Part shown: positions 45,581 to 57,229 of the stretch, one piece after another
How the letters are laid out: every line of letters starts with the position of its first letter
Position numbering within the stretch: position 1 is the first letter of the stretch
DNA from: Termitomyces sp. T153
Taxonomy: Eukaryota; Basidiomycota; Agaricomycetes; Agaricales; Lyophyllaceae
NCBI GenBank assembly: GCA_018296165.2
Contig: JACKQL020000023.1
Span: 62,001 to 126,000, forward strand
Direction of reading: 5' to 3'
Length of the DNA stretch: 64,000 nt
Notes under the pieces: generated by a model
The model's database searches: none
What the model was told of the DNA's origin: nothing
What the model saw: only the letters and a program-made list of their open reading frames with translations
Position numbers and translations under genes: made by a program

Positions 45581-46930
45581 GGGGACTTCCATTTCCAACC
45601 TCTGACTTCCATCTCCAACCTCTGACTTCCATTTCTGACCTCTGACTTCCATTTCCAACCTCCATGGTGATTTCCACAGCTTGTTCCAGACCCCCAGAGT
45701 GTCAGGTTCCGCTGATGACAGGGGCTCAGCTACACTGGCAAATCCTTACTAGGCGGACACAATGTCTTGTGCTTATAACCTTGTGTCCAGAGTTGGTGCA
45801 GAGTGAGGGACTTGTGAGGGAAAGCAGGGGGGAGCAGTCCAAGCAAGTCCGGAGTGGTCCAGGGAAGTCTAAGTCCAAATATATTAATGTTGGGCTTGGG
45901 CAGGTGTTAGGAACAAGTGCATAAATAGATTGCAGGGTAGTTGGAGGTTTTGCTAGGGATGGGGGCAGAGCTGGAGTGCAACAGGGGAATTGATCAAGAC
46001 TTGATGGGTTTGGGCCAAGCGAAGAGCGAGCCCAGGGTTGTCGTAAGAATGTTTGGAGTTCATAGTGCAGGCATGGAGTTTGTACTGATATTGGAGATGA
46101 AAGGAACTTAGAGAAACAAAGGAAGTATGCACAGTCAAGACAAGACAGAGACAAGGCAAGACCAGACAGTGGAAAGAGATAGATTTGAGACTAAAAATAG
46201 AAACAGAGACAAGACAAAAGACAAGACATAGGAAACCAGTAAATGCAATATCAAGACTAAAGTACCAGGAGTTACTCTACAACTTATATACCGACTACTG
46301 GGTGGCTCCAGAGGACAGAGGATATGGCAGCAGGGCTCAACAGAGCTGTGCAGAGTTGATGAGTGTCAGGTGCAATTATAGGGCAGGCCACAGTGACATT
46401 CTGATGGGATCAGCTGGAAAGCGGGCCACTCCAGGGTTGTTGGGGTGCTCCGGAGCAGGTCAGGGGTATTAGAGTGGAGGGTCAGGGGTGTGTGACGTGG
46501 TCAGGAGCAGTGGGGGGAGTCTTGGGAGCTCAGAGGAAATCAGGAGATGCATCAATGGCTGCAGAGAAGGTGTAGGAGTTGATCAGGGAGCTGTCAGGGT
46601 TTGCTGAAGAAGTGCCAGAGTTACCTGGAGTGGGCACAGAGGGTGAATGAGGGTTGGGGGAGTTTGGTGGGGCATTGGGGAGGACTGGGAACAATGTTGG
46701 GGGCCTAGGGAGTGGGTCGTAACACAGAGATCTCTGGAGGCCCTCAGCACTTCCCATGGTTCCTTGTTGAGCACTTCTCTAGGGTTAGGGCTAGCTCTGG
46801 CCCTCTGTACAGTTGTTCCCACACCTCTGCTGCCCACTGATGCACCATACCAAGCAGCAGGGATTCTTAGACTTATTTTCTTTGAATTCTACTCTGCTAG
46901 GTGATTATTTACTATTTGTATTGTCAGCTC
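45576..46930. mobile_element. Insertion in the second gypsy copy (possible solo LTR or short element)
   Basis: Foreign sequence begins TGTCAGGGGACTTCC at 45576 and ends near ..TTGTATTGTCA at about 46926, where the gypsy leader resumes. TG..CA borders suggest an LTR, but no clear target duplication was seen. CpG is present at some sites (for example 45708, 45754, 46289), more than in the neighbours, so it may be younger. No conserved protein motif is recognised. Confidence 0.45.
45583..45664. repeat. 20-bp minisatellite
   Basis: Four imperfect copies of a TGACTTCCATTTCCAACCTC unit in a row. Confidence 0.85.
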
Positions 46931-46934
46931 ACTG

Positions 46935-47271
46935 GTGGGGGAGAGACCTTTTGAGGAACCAAGTAGAAGCTCAGGCAATTGAAAAGGGGGCTCCCAGACC
47001 ATATCTAGAGACTTGTTCTGCTGTAAGGGTGACTTCTGGAGGCTGTGGCTCAATAACACAACTGGCAGATGGAGATCCAAAGTCTATTCAGCATCTATAA
47101 GAAGTTCTAGAATTCTAACTACTCACCTGGCACAGGGAGATCCAAAGAGAACAAGTCTAAGGATCCCCAATGCCAGTGTTCAGAAAATTTACTCCAGAGC
47201 TTCTGGAAAAAACACCCAACAACAACCAAATCTGGAGTCTGATCAAAAAGTGGAAATCCATTGTAAATGGC
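46935..47271 (-). repeat. Gypsy leader plus LTR copy R3
   Basis: The leader at 46935-47020 matches 45105-45194; the LTR at 47021-47271 matches R1 over its full length, up to ..CATTGTAAATGG. Confidence 0.7.
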
Positions 47272-49870
47272 CTTGATCTCCAGACTCCTAGCCCATGACC
47301 ATATACCAATATAACCAAAAGATAGTCCTTGGTCAAAAGTTGTGGCCCAAAGATGGGAGGCCTAAAATGAGTGGTAGGCCCAGAATACAGGAAACAATCC
47401 AGGGGTCTGGTAAGAGGCCATGTGGCAGGGGCAACACTTGTCAGAATTACAGACTGAGAACTGGTGCAGCCTGAGGGCTGGAACTGGGATCAGCAGATAG
47501 GAAAACAAAGGAGAATAAAGGAAAACCATCAGAAGGGAGAACAGGACAGAATGGGAATGGGACATCCCCTGACACACCCCAATCAACACTCTGATGTCAT
47601 GGTTCTCACAAGTGAGGATGATGATGATGTGCATCCTTATTGGTACTTCTGGGTGGTCAAAATATCCCATATGCAAGTGTCCTCAGCCACAGGAGGATGA
47701 GAGTTTCAACAGATGAGTCCTTATGGGAACAATGGTATGGATTTGATTACAAGCTTTGTCAGGGTTTTCTTCCGAACAGATGCAGAAAATTAGTTTATTA
47801 GAGGGTGACAATGTGTTTGGCTTCATTGTCCCAATGATGTGATTTGAGCAGTTCACCTCATTCCTCATTTCTCTGGAGCTCAAATTGATTATCTCCTGGG
47901 TCCTTCTATGGCATGGTGCAAGGAAATATGGATCATGTATTTTGTTAATATCTAGGTGTTTTCAGCATGCCAACTTGAAGACTTACCTGAAAATGTTGAC
48001 TCATCTCTAGGTTTGTTGATAGAGACATGTTCATGCACCTCACTGATGGTGGGATCAGACATTGAGGACTACATGAAGCAACTTATTCTTTGCCAACTGA
48101 GACTGAAGAAGCATCCTTGAATGTAAGTAATACAAAGATTGACCAGAATGACTCAGACTTGGAGGCCAAAAAAACTCACCCAGGCAAGACAGAAACAGCA
48201 GAGTGACAGGTGGAAAGATGATAACAAGAATCCATACAATGAGCAGTCAGAGATTGTGGAGTGACTTGGAAGATAAAGACATTGACCCAGATATTGGAGA
48301 CAATCAATTTGATGAGTCTCTCAATTTTTGGTAATATGTAGTAAGTGGTACAAGTGCTTGTAGTACAAGTCAATTTGACTTTGAGTTTAAAAAATGGTAT
48401 GAATTTGAGAATAAATAAGAGGAGCATATACAGCATAAAATAACAACTAGCATCACAATGAAACATCCATACAAGTATCAAACTTTGTTCAATTGAGGAT
48501 CTGTCTAATCAGTCACACTGGCAGTAGCTGATACAAGAGCTTGAGGGGAAGGTGGGCAGGTGAGTGCAGCAACTATACTTCATGATCAGATTCAGATTCT
48601 GTTACTGAGGAAACAGAGATGGAGATTAGATATGAGGAGTTGCAACTGCTATTGTGAGTGAGGTCAACTCAGAAGACTCAGTTTTGGTGTCAACACATAA
48701 AGGATTGGTTGGCTTGGAGATGGACTTGGAATCAGATTGTTTGAGCAAGGCACAGCCAGCTGAACAAGTCATTGACATATCAATTAATATTCAATCCTTT
48801 CATTGCTTGGCATAGTATGCATCATAATCAGATTCAGATTCTGTTACTGAGATATGAGGAGTTGCAACTACTGTTATGAGCAAGGTGTACTCAGAAGACT
48901 TGGTTGTGGTGTTGACACATGAAGGATTGGCTGACTTGGGGTTTGACTTGGAATTGGATTGTTTGAGTGAGGACTGGGTGTAGTGAGGTGTTGAAAGTGT
49001 GGTGAATATCTCATAGTCAGAGTCCACATAACCTTCACTTGATGAAATTAATAGATTGCTGTTGTCCATTGAAGCTAAATCAAACTCACCCAGACTATTA
49101 ATAGTTCTTTTGATATCCCATAGTTTGCCTCTAAAATACCTCACCAGGCTCTTCAGATTGTCCTCAATGGACTTCATGAGCTGAGTTAGTCACTTCTTAT
49201 AGTCAAGGCTTGGGAACACTAGAAGACTCACCAGAGGTCCCCAAAAAGCTTAGTATTTGTCTCTTCAATTCAAATAATAGTGCAAAAAATATATGAGTTT
49301 CCGAATGAGTTCTACTGATGGCTTCACTGCATGAAAATTCTGTTTTGAGCATGATCAACATCACTGATCTTATCACCAATGATCAACCACAGGTATGATA
49401 GTGTGAAGTGCAATGAATTATGTAGTTATTCTGAGTGGGGTGTTCTTTGATATTATCAGTGCTGGACACAATGAATTTGAATTGTATCCATGGTACAACA
49501 ATATCAATATTTCATGTCTATTTGATCTGAAGCCACTGTTTTGCCAACATCTATTCCTAGAAGATGCTCAACAAGAAAACAACTAATTGTTTGTGATGAC
49601 AATCATTGAGAATCATCATATTGTTTAATTTTTACTGACAAAGAATCAAGTTCATTCTCTTGAAAACTTGATATTGGGCCAAAATTATATGTTATTGCTT
49701 TGATAGTACAACCAGCTTTCGATCAAACTAGCCTTGGTGGTGATTACTAGTTTGTTGTAGCTTAAGTGAAACAATGATTGAGCTATAAGGTATAATAATT
49801 CTACTGTCATCATTGATTCTGAAAGCAAGAGGTCCAATGACAAATATGGCCAAGTACCGGAGCAATCGTT
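47272..49870. other. Degraded repeat sequence with an internal duplication
   Basis: CpG-poor. A segment near 48580-48750 is repeated at about 48825-48975 (shared TCAGATTCAGATTCTGTTAC and following Ser/Glu-coding words). The minus strand has a 125-codon frame at 48800-49177, rich in Ser and Asn, with no recognisable domain. Its copies suggest a repeated acidic segment in a lost transposon protein. Confidence 0.4.
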
Positions 49871-49914
49871 TTGCTGATGTGCATTGGTACTAAGCAATCA
49901 TGGTGCCACACCCC

Positions 49915-50638
49915 CTACGAGCGCAAAGGAGTTTCCCACTTGCCTTTGCTCACCCTCACATCCAAGCTTCTTCCTGAGTACCTTTCCATTACCCTGGCCT
50001 CCACATATCCTGGTTCTGATACCTCTGATGCATCCTGTAGCGAGAAGGACAATAAGTTTGCATACATGGGACAAATGTTTTTTACCTTCGGATAGAACAT
50101 TGTTCCCTTGGAACCATTCACATCACTCCCTTCCAACATGTCCCTTGCCATGGATACTTGCAGCCAGCTTTTCAGTGGCATCGACTACCCTTCTGATATC
50201 ATGGAGTTATCCTCACAATGCCCTCAGACTATCTGTCTTGCAGAAACATATTTCTATGGAGTCTGCACCCATCTCCTCAAAATTGAGGACTTCCCGTCCA
50301 AACTGGCACTCTTGATTCGTCGTGCTCGCCTAATCTCCATTTGTCTCCACCTTGCTCCGTTTCTTCCCCTGAATCCGAGTCCTACTTTCCTGATTGCTAT
50401 ATTGATTGCTCTGTCCTTTTCTCTCCTTCGTTCCCCACATCGGATTATAGTTTCTGAAACCCTGACATCAACTCCTTGGTTGGGTCTTACTTTCTCTCTG
50501 ATACTTAGACTCTTAACTGTATCTTTATTACTATTTATTGTCTTATTGATCGTATTTCCTCATACTGCACTGTATCGTACTTTTATGTTGCATTTTTTAG
50601 ATAGATACGTAGCCACCCTTGTCCTAATCCGACGTTAA
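49915..50638. other. Unassigned region with competing short open frames
   Basis: CpG becomes more frequent from about 49.9 kb. On the minus strand, 49915-50181 gives 88 codons with balanced composition (includes MARDMLEGSDVNGSKGTMFY). On the plus strand, 50108-50638 gives 176 codons whose last 100 are strongly hydrophobic because the DNA is pyrimidine-rich. I recognise neither product. Either could be a relic of a host gene. Confidence 0.3.
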
Positions 50639-51066
50639 CGTTGAGCTTTCATACATTACGCGGCTATGTACATAAAGTATGTCGAAAATTGCCAAGTTCA
50701 AGTTGCGTATGTCGTGTAACTCTTGACTACCTTGGTGTCGTGTAAGGTATTTCGCTGTGCACCACTTCGTCTTGCGTCTAGCGGCTAAACCTTGGTGTTT
50801 CAAAACCGAAGAAAATCCGCCTTCGGGCACTATTTAGACCACATGACGTCGGTCAGAGCGCCTGTTCCCAGATCGGTGGACCGGTTGATGAACAAACAGC
50901 TTATAAAATTAGATGTAGGCACAGCCGCTTTTACTACGCGCGTGACCACAGTGGACTTTATGCTCAACTGATTGAGGTGAGACACGGACCCCTGAGGCCT
51001 GAGGCTGTATGGGCAAGTACCTATAAGAACGCGACGTACCAGGCCTGGATGAGCACTTTCCCCGAT

Positions 51067-52187
51067 ATGAAGTTCTCCATAGCATCATGGCTTCTTTTGG
51101 CCATCTTCGCTTCATTAGCCTCCGCCTCACTGGCAGCCAATCTTAAGAAAAAGAAGATAAAGAATCTCGTCACGTTCGGAGACAGCTACACTGATGTTGT
51201 CATAACTGGTGACGCTGGCATATCATGGCCTACATATGCGGCAGACTATGCTCAGGTGTCACTGTACCCCTTCGCGCGTGCCGGGGCGACGTGTTCCAAC
51301 AACATTACGTTCCGTCCCTTCCCACCCCTCTTCGAGAGCCAGCTTCCTCTGTATTTCACTGAGAAGAACAATGGGTCGCTCAACCTCGACGCCAAGGAGA
51401 CCCTGTATACACTCTGGATTGGGACAAATGACCTTGGAGTCAACTCTCTCATTTCGGGCAACAACAACGCCTCCCTTGTCGATGTCGCCAACTGCATGGT
51501 GGACTGGGTCAAGGTTTTGTACGAAAGTGGCGCAAGGAACTTCCTCTTCCAAAATGTAGGCTGATTGATTGTACTGAGGGAACTGTCATTGACTTCCCTT
51601 GACTGAAGATGATTCCATTGGAAAAGACCCCGCTTTACTCCACCGATTCATACCCAAATCGTTATTGGTCAGCCCAGAGAAACACGACGCAGTGGAGCAA
51701 CTCCATGACTGAGCTCACGTTATCCGGAAACGCTCTTACAAAGCTCTTGCTCACAGCCCTCGCACCCACTCTCCCAGATTCGCACATCGGTAAGTTGAAA
51801 GAAATCAGAAAAGGATGAAGCAACTTACAGTACTAAACGCATAGGTTATTTCGACTCACATGCACTGTTCACTGACATGTATACAAATCCAGCAAGGTAT
51901 CTCAATGGAACGGCACCGCTGAATGTTACAGGTGCCATTTCTTCTTGTGTCTTTGAGCTGAACGGGTCCACGGGCGTTTGTACTACAGTTACTGACCCCA
52001 AGGCTCAAGACAGCTACTTGTGGTGGGTACCTTGATTCGTTGCTGAAGTCGTGACAGAGGATTTGACGCTCCGTTCTTTAGGTACGATGAGCTCCATCCT
52101 AGCGAACAGGCCGACAGGGTCGTAGCCAGAGAGATTGCCACTATTATTGAAGGCAAAGATAGCAGGTGGACGACATGGTTGAGTTGA
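51067..52187 (+). CDS. Secreted GDSL esterase, carbohydrate esterase family 16-like
   Basis: Secreted acetylesterases of this type remove acetyl groups from hemicellulose-derived sugars. The start is ATG 51067, followed by a signal peptide (about 1-23, MKFSIASWLLLAIFASLASA). Four exons (51067-51555, 51609-51789, 51845-52022, 52082-52187) sum to 954 nt and 317 residues. SGNH blocks are visible: FGDSYTD with the nucleophile Ser near residue 40, GTNDLG in block III, and DELHPSEQ with the Asp/His pair near the end. Several N-glycosylation sequons (NNT, NGS, NTT, NGT, NVT) support secretion. The gene is intact, CpG-rich and isolated between transposon blocks; Copia-3 begins 125 bp after its stop. 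Confidence 0.93.
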
Positions 52188-52311
52188 AGGAGTTAGTCGT
52201 GATGGTTACACGTCCAATCAGAGATAAGATAATGAATCATTGGATGTGTCACTTTATGTTACAGTACAACAAGTAACACATTTCATAATCCAGATGGTAA
52301 GTAACACATCA

Positions 52312-52663
52312 TAATTGGAAACCAAACAGGCAAGCAGCAAATGTATAGGTGTGACCAACACCTATGATAGACACGTAAGTGTAAATCCTCGGAGACGTGT
52401 AACACAACTGGTATTAATGCACCTATGATAGACACGTAAGTGTAAATCTAGATACGGTAGGTTAGTTAAGTATGTGTGTATAGTAAATATGACCGTACCC
52501 TCAGAGACGTGTAACGCAACTGAGGGCTTTCTATCTGTTAGTCCATGATATATATATAAGTTGAGCAGACAAAGTAGAGCTGTGGCCATAGTGGCCCTAA
52601 CGTCGTGTTCATGGGTGGCACCCTTTCACCTCATCACGCCATCACGCCCATGGTGTTCCAACA
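52312..52663 (-). repeat. 3' LTR of Copia-3 (CpG-rich)
   Basis: 352 bp with about twelve CpG sites. It contains two copies of a CTATGATAGACACGTAAGTG word and two of a GAGACGTGTAAC word. It lies 125 bp after the esterase gene. Confidence 0.92.
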
Positions 52664-52838
52664 CTCCTCCTTGCCACGAACCGAGTCTCTCCTCCTCACA
52701 TGGAATTATGGCTATGTGACTCCAAGAATGTAGCGCAGTCATAAGAACAGGGGTCGGGGTAGTGCTTCGGTGAACATGTCAGCTACATTGTCCTTCACGT
52801 TGACATATTGTATAATAATCTCCCCCATCTGAGCGCAT

Positions 52839-53275
52839 TCACAAACAAAGTGATATTTTATGTTGAAGTGTTTGACTCAAGCATGTGCTGTTGGGTCTTT
52901 CAGACAGAGTGATTGCAGCCTTGTTGTCACAGAAGAAAGTGGTGGCCTTCGATGTAAAATCCCAACTGATTGCTTTGAGCAACATCCTCAGCCAAATACA
53001 TCCTTGCATCAACTCGTATGCAGCCATGTATTTGGCCTTGCATGAGGACGTTGCTACTGTCTTCTGTTTTTGCGCTGACCAGGATATGGTGCCTGTCCTG
53101 AGTGACCATGTATATCCATTCGTGCTCCTTTTGGTGTCCGGGCAACTTGCCCAGTCAGCATCAGTGAAACCTCTTGGTACTATAGACAAGCCTCCAAGGT
53201 GTAGTTTTTCCCTAGTGCCTTTCAGGTACCTTACCAGGCATATCTGTCATAAACTGTTGAGACCAAGTCCATTTT
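52839..53275 (-). pseudogene. Copia-3 RNase H fragment
   Basis: Minus-strand frame with YLKGTREKLHLGGL, GFTDADWASCPDTKRSTNGY, WSAQKQKTVATSS and FFCDNKAAI, the RNase H domain of copia elements. Confidence 0.85.
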
Positions 53276-54590
53276 GAATTCCAAGCTACTCCTTACATCT
53301 CATTGACTTCTCCTTATTCTTACATTCTAGTTCTCCTTTTTTGATTTTCACATTTATTTCACAATCTCGTTTCTCATGATCTCATTTCCAAGACTACTCC
53401 TACTTATTCAATTCCTATTCTCATTTCTCCTATGTTATATAGTCTATATAAACCTCAATGTATTTGCTGACTAGCTTCATGGAATCAACTCAGTGTTCAG
53501 ATTCCCTTGCTGTTTGAACTCTAAGTCTTTCAAGCATTCCTGAACCACTATCTCCCAGCTTATCTCATTCATGTCATCTAGTGGGATCTTGACAAGTTTG
53601 ATTCCACCCAGATCTATGGCAACAACCTCTGTCATTCTAGATTTCAACTCTTCAACTACTCAGCCTCCTCCCCTTGATCCCCAAGCCTATTTCCCTCATC
53701 CCACTCCTGGTGTTGACTTCGCACAACTTGCTGGTAACTTTGATCCAACTGCAATCCCATCAATGGACCCAAACCATGTACCAGGCACTGGAGTAGATAC
53801 TTCTGGTTAGGCTAATCTCATGCCTGAGTTTGCTGCCATCCTCACACAGCTTACACACAACCAGACTATGCTCCAGAATAGCCTTGTTGATGCCATGACT
53901 GAGGTTGCTTACTGTCCTGTCTATCCACCTCCTGATCAGTCCTCTTGTGTTAGCACTGTCAAACTTTGTAGTGTGTGCATTTTTAATGGGAAACACAGTG
54001 AAGTCACCCCTTTTCTTTCTGAAGTTAAACAAATTATCCAGCTCCATACTGCCTCCTTCCCCAATGACAACTCTTGCATTCTCTATGTTGGCTTTAATCT
54101 TAAGGATGGCATGCCTATCAAATGGTTTAATGAACTCAAGCACAATGACTCTCTGCTCCTCTACAATTGGAATGCTCTCTTGTTGCATTTAGGAAGAAGT
54201 TTGCAGATCCCTCTCTCATCCAGAACACCAACATCAAGCTTGATGCACTCAAACAAATTGGCTCTGCCCACTACTACATTAGCTCCTTCATGGAGCTGGC
54301 TAGTCATCTTGACATGATGGAACAAACAAAGATCACATGTTTCATCAAGGGCCTGAAATCTTCTGTCAAAGATCACCTTGTCAATATTGTTGACTGTCCA
54401 TCTACTCTTGAGGCCTGGGAGCCTCTCATCATCTCCATTGACACCAACCTCTACCAGTGTGAAGTTGAACACCATCTTGAGAACAGCAAAAAGAAATTCC
54501 AGAACAACTATTCCTCCACCTCCCATTTCCCTTCTCACTCCACCACTCCATCTGTCTCTATTCCCAGAGAGTCTCCTTCTATATTGCATA
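53276..54590 (+). mobile_element. Ty3/gypsy gag fragment inserted in Copia-3
   Basis: On the plus strand, frames 53571-53810, 53820-54230 and 54167-54590 give a gypsy-type gag: a Pro-rich N-terminus, then FNGKHSEVTPFLSEVKQII, FRKKFADPSLIQNTNIKLDA and HYISSFMELASHLD-like text up to LEAWEPLIISID. The 5' part (53276-53570) with CTATATAAACC near 53450 may be a promoter or LTR remnant. The downstream pol genes are absent. Confidence 0.75.
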
Positions 54591-56034
54591 GTTGGATGTT
54601 ATCAATCCCATGTGCTGAGATTGCAGATCTGCCCATGCCTTTTATGGCCTTTGGTGCAATGGGTTGAAGTGTTGCAAAGTCAGATTGCATGGGGAGATGT
54701 GGACCATTGCTCCAGAGTCTACATAGAATGGATGTTTGGAGGTTGCAATAAGAGCTGTGTCATGGTCTTGGTTGAGTGGTGCAATTGTTGCAGGTTTGGG
54801 TTGATTGACATTGGTTGTGTGTTCCATCCAATCAATCAATCAACAGAGGCCTTTGGCTCATCCTCCTCCTCAAGGATTGCCATACAGCCCTGCCATTTGT
54901 CCTCATCTGCATTGAGCATCATTTTTAGCAATCAGTCAGTTGCCAGTCCAGCAAATCCTGTGGTGGGAGTGGGTGTGACACTCAATGTCTGTAACTTCCC
55001 TAGATCTCCCTCCTCCACTAGGTAAACTTTTCATTCTAGTCCTGTAAGCTGAGTGTAGACTTTTGCTCTGCCTGTGGTGTTTGCAGTTCCACTGGTGCCT
55101 TTTCCTTTTGCTGTCTGGGGTATAGTTATGGTGCCTCCTGCTTGAGTGGCAGCACTGCAAGCAGCCTCAAAACCTTGCTTCTCCATGGCCCCACCCAGAC
55201 ACACACAGTAAGGTGCCTTGTGTCCTCCACATGGCTGGCTATGTGTGGCACATGTTGTGCAGCACTTTGCACCTGCATGGTGGGTGTGTCCTGAGAGCCA
55301 TGGCTTCAACAATTAACAATGTCTTTTGTGTTGTGGCAGCAAGCTCAGTGTCAGTGGTTAGGCCAGAGCTTGAGGTCTTCAGCATGGACAGGTTCTGCAG
55401 TCTCCATTGGCTTCCAAATGTTATCAGAAGTGTATGGGGCTGCTTTAGTGGCATCTGCAAGTCCCCTCAAGACTTGGGCCTGGATAGGCTCATACTAAGG
55501 GCTGTTCAGGCTATTCAACAACATGGCACATTTGAATAGGTCCTCATCTAGTGTCTTTATTGCAAAGATGCAGTGAATGATGGTGCAGATCTTCTTTGCT
55601 GTTGTGGTTAGCAGTTCATTGGGACAGCACTGGATCTTCAGTACTTCTTGTATCAATGCCACCATCCTGACTGGCCCCTCACCCTCTGCATGCATTTTAA
55701 GGACTGTATATAGACCTGCAGTGGTTTTAGCATCATCAATACCCTTATATTCTGAGTTGTCAAGCATGGTGAGAACAATGGCATGCATGAGATCATTGTT
55801 CACTATCCAATTTTGGAATGCCACTGGCTCAGAGCTAGCATCAGGCACAGGGATAATGGGGGAGAAGACATAAAACTTTAGTCCAAGAAGTGACAGGTGG
55901 ATTTCAAGTGCCTTTGACCACTTAGCAAAGTTGGTGGTAGAGGAGTTCTGACTGAATCCACTCCATGGATGGAAATAGCATGTATGGAGGGGGAGACAGA
56001 GTCTGTGGCAGACATTTTTGAGTCAGTAGTCATG
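54591..56034 (-). pseudogene. Copia-3 gag and protease remnants
   Basis: From ATG near 56034 down the minus strand: a gag start rich in Ser/Thr, then after a frameshift FQNWIVNNDLMHAIVLTML near 55800, a Cys/His knuckle region near 55250, the protease signature FYVDSGAMVHISP near 54720, and PIAPKAIKGMG near 54640, where it meets the gypsy piece. Confidence 0.8.
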
Positions 56035-56259
56035 GACAGGCTGTAGTGTAGATGCAGGATGAGTTTTTGTTATCAGAAAACAATGGATGGTTTTCCAAAC
56101 TAGGAATAAGGCACAGCAGATTTCCTGACAATTTTAGGAGGACAACTCCAAATGGGCAGTCTGACGCAATCAGCATTGGTAGAGCAGACAAAGAATAACT
56201 GGGTTTCTAACAAGCAGCAGTACTGTGTCAAGTAACCTGCTCAGAAAGAGCCCATGACC

Positions 56260-56602
56260 TATTGGAAACCAAACAGGCAAGCAGCAAATGTCTAGGTGAC
56301 CAACACCTATGATAGACATGTAAGTGTAAATCCTCAAAGACATGTAACACAACTGGTATTGATGCACTTATGATAGACACATAAGTGTAAATCTAAGTAT
56401 GGTAGGTTAGTTAAGTATGTGTGTATAGTAAGTATGACCATACCCTCAGAGATGTGTAATGCAACTGAGGGTACTCTATCTATTAGTCCATGATATATAT
56501 AAGTTGAGCACACAAAGCAGAGCTGTGGCCATAGTGGCCCTAATATTGTGTTTGTGGCACCCTTTCACCTCATCATGCTGTCATGCCCACAGTGTTCCAA
56601 CA
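56260..56602 (-). repeat. 5' LTR of Copia-3 (CpG-free)
   Basis: 343 bp partner of 52312-52663 with no CpG left. Nearly every CpG of the partner reads TG or CA here. Confidence 0.92.
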
Positions 56603-56607
56603 CATCA

Positions 56608-57220
56608 TCCTGCCAAGGCACAGTACATATCAATCCTCAGATTGATCCAAAGACTGCAAGGCCTTGGTTCCCAAGCTAAGCCAGACCAAGAATCAGAAAA
56701 TGATAACAACATGTTTAATGTCACTATCAGGGCTAATTCTATTTGTGAACCCCATGAACCCATGTCACACTGCATAACATTGAGCTGGCAGTGAACAGCA
56801 GATAAGTTTGTGCACAAAATTACTTGCATTATTCTATTGTTGTTGAGGCACAATACTAACTATTTACTAGTCCTGTATTGATATAAGCCAGGACTCTAGG
56901 AGCAGAGCCTGGGACAATTTGATGATTGTGTCCTTGCTCCTAGCATTCCCTACAGGCTTGGTTGGACACACCATTGCACTTCATAACAGCAGCAACATAC
57001 TGACCTCCACCACCCTGGGGCTGTTCCTCTCCCACATCAGTCAGATGCTGGCTGTGGGGTTGCCTCTTTGGATTGAAAATTAGTGGCTCTTGCAGCTGGG
57101 TACCTCAAAGTTCCTTGTCTTGATCCTGCCTGACAATATGTTGTCAGTTCAAGTGAGATAGAACAATAAGTTGTACAGCCTACCTGAGATCATTGAGCTG
57201 GACCATCAATACCTGAAGGT
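56608..57220. other. Spacer or 3' end of the MULE-like element
   Basis: CpG-free. The minus strand may hold the last, decayed part of the transposase (fragments before 57,220 are Pro/Thr-rich). No terminal repeat was found. Confidence 0.35.
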
Positions 57221-57229
57221 CTTCATCTG

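Larger units (their letters stand above)
52307..56607 (-). mobile_element. Copia-3: Ty1/copia element with exact target duplication, internally deleted
   Basis: The element spans 52312-56602 and is flanked by CATCA on both sides (52307-52311 and 56603-56607). The LTRs (52312-52663, 352 bp, and 56260-56602, 343 bp) begin TGTTGG and end TA in element orientation. GGTCATGGGC, a copia-type primer site, follows the 5' LTR. Gag, zinc knuckle, protease and the RNase H end remain. Integrase and reverse transcriptase are missing and a gypsy gag piece lies in their place. Confidence 0.92.

Noticed and set aside
45583..45664. CRISPR-like regular repeats
   Set aside because: The 20-bp copies are directly adjacent without spacers and the organism is a eukaryote; it is a minisatellite.
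50300..50638. Multi-span membrane protein predicted from the hydrophobic plus-strand frame
   Set aside because: Hydrophobicity follows from pyrimidine-rich DNA; there is no conserved motif, and a minus-strand frame overlaps its start region.
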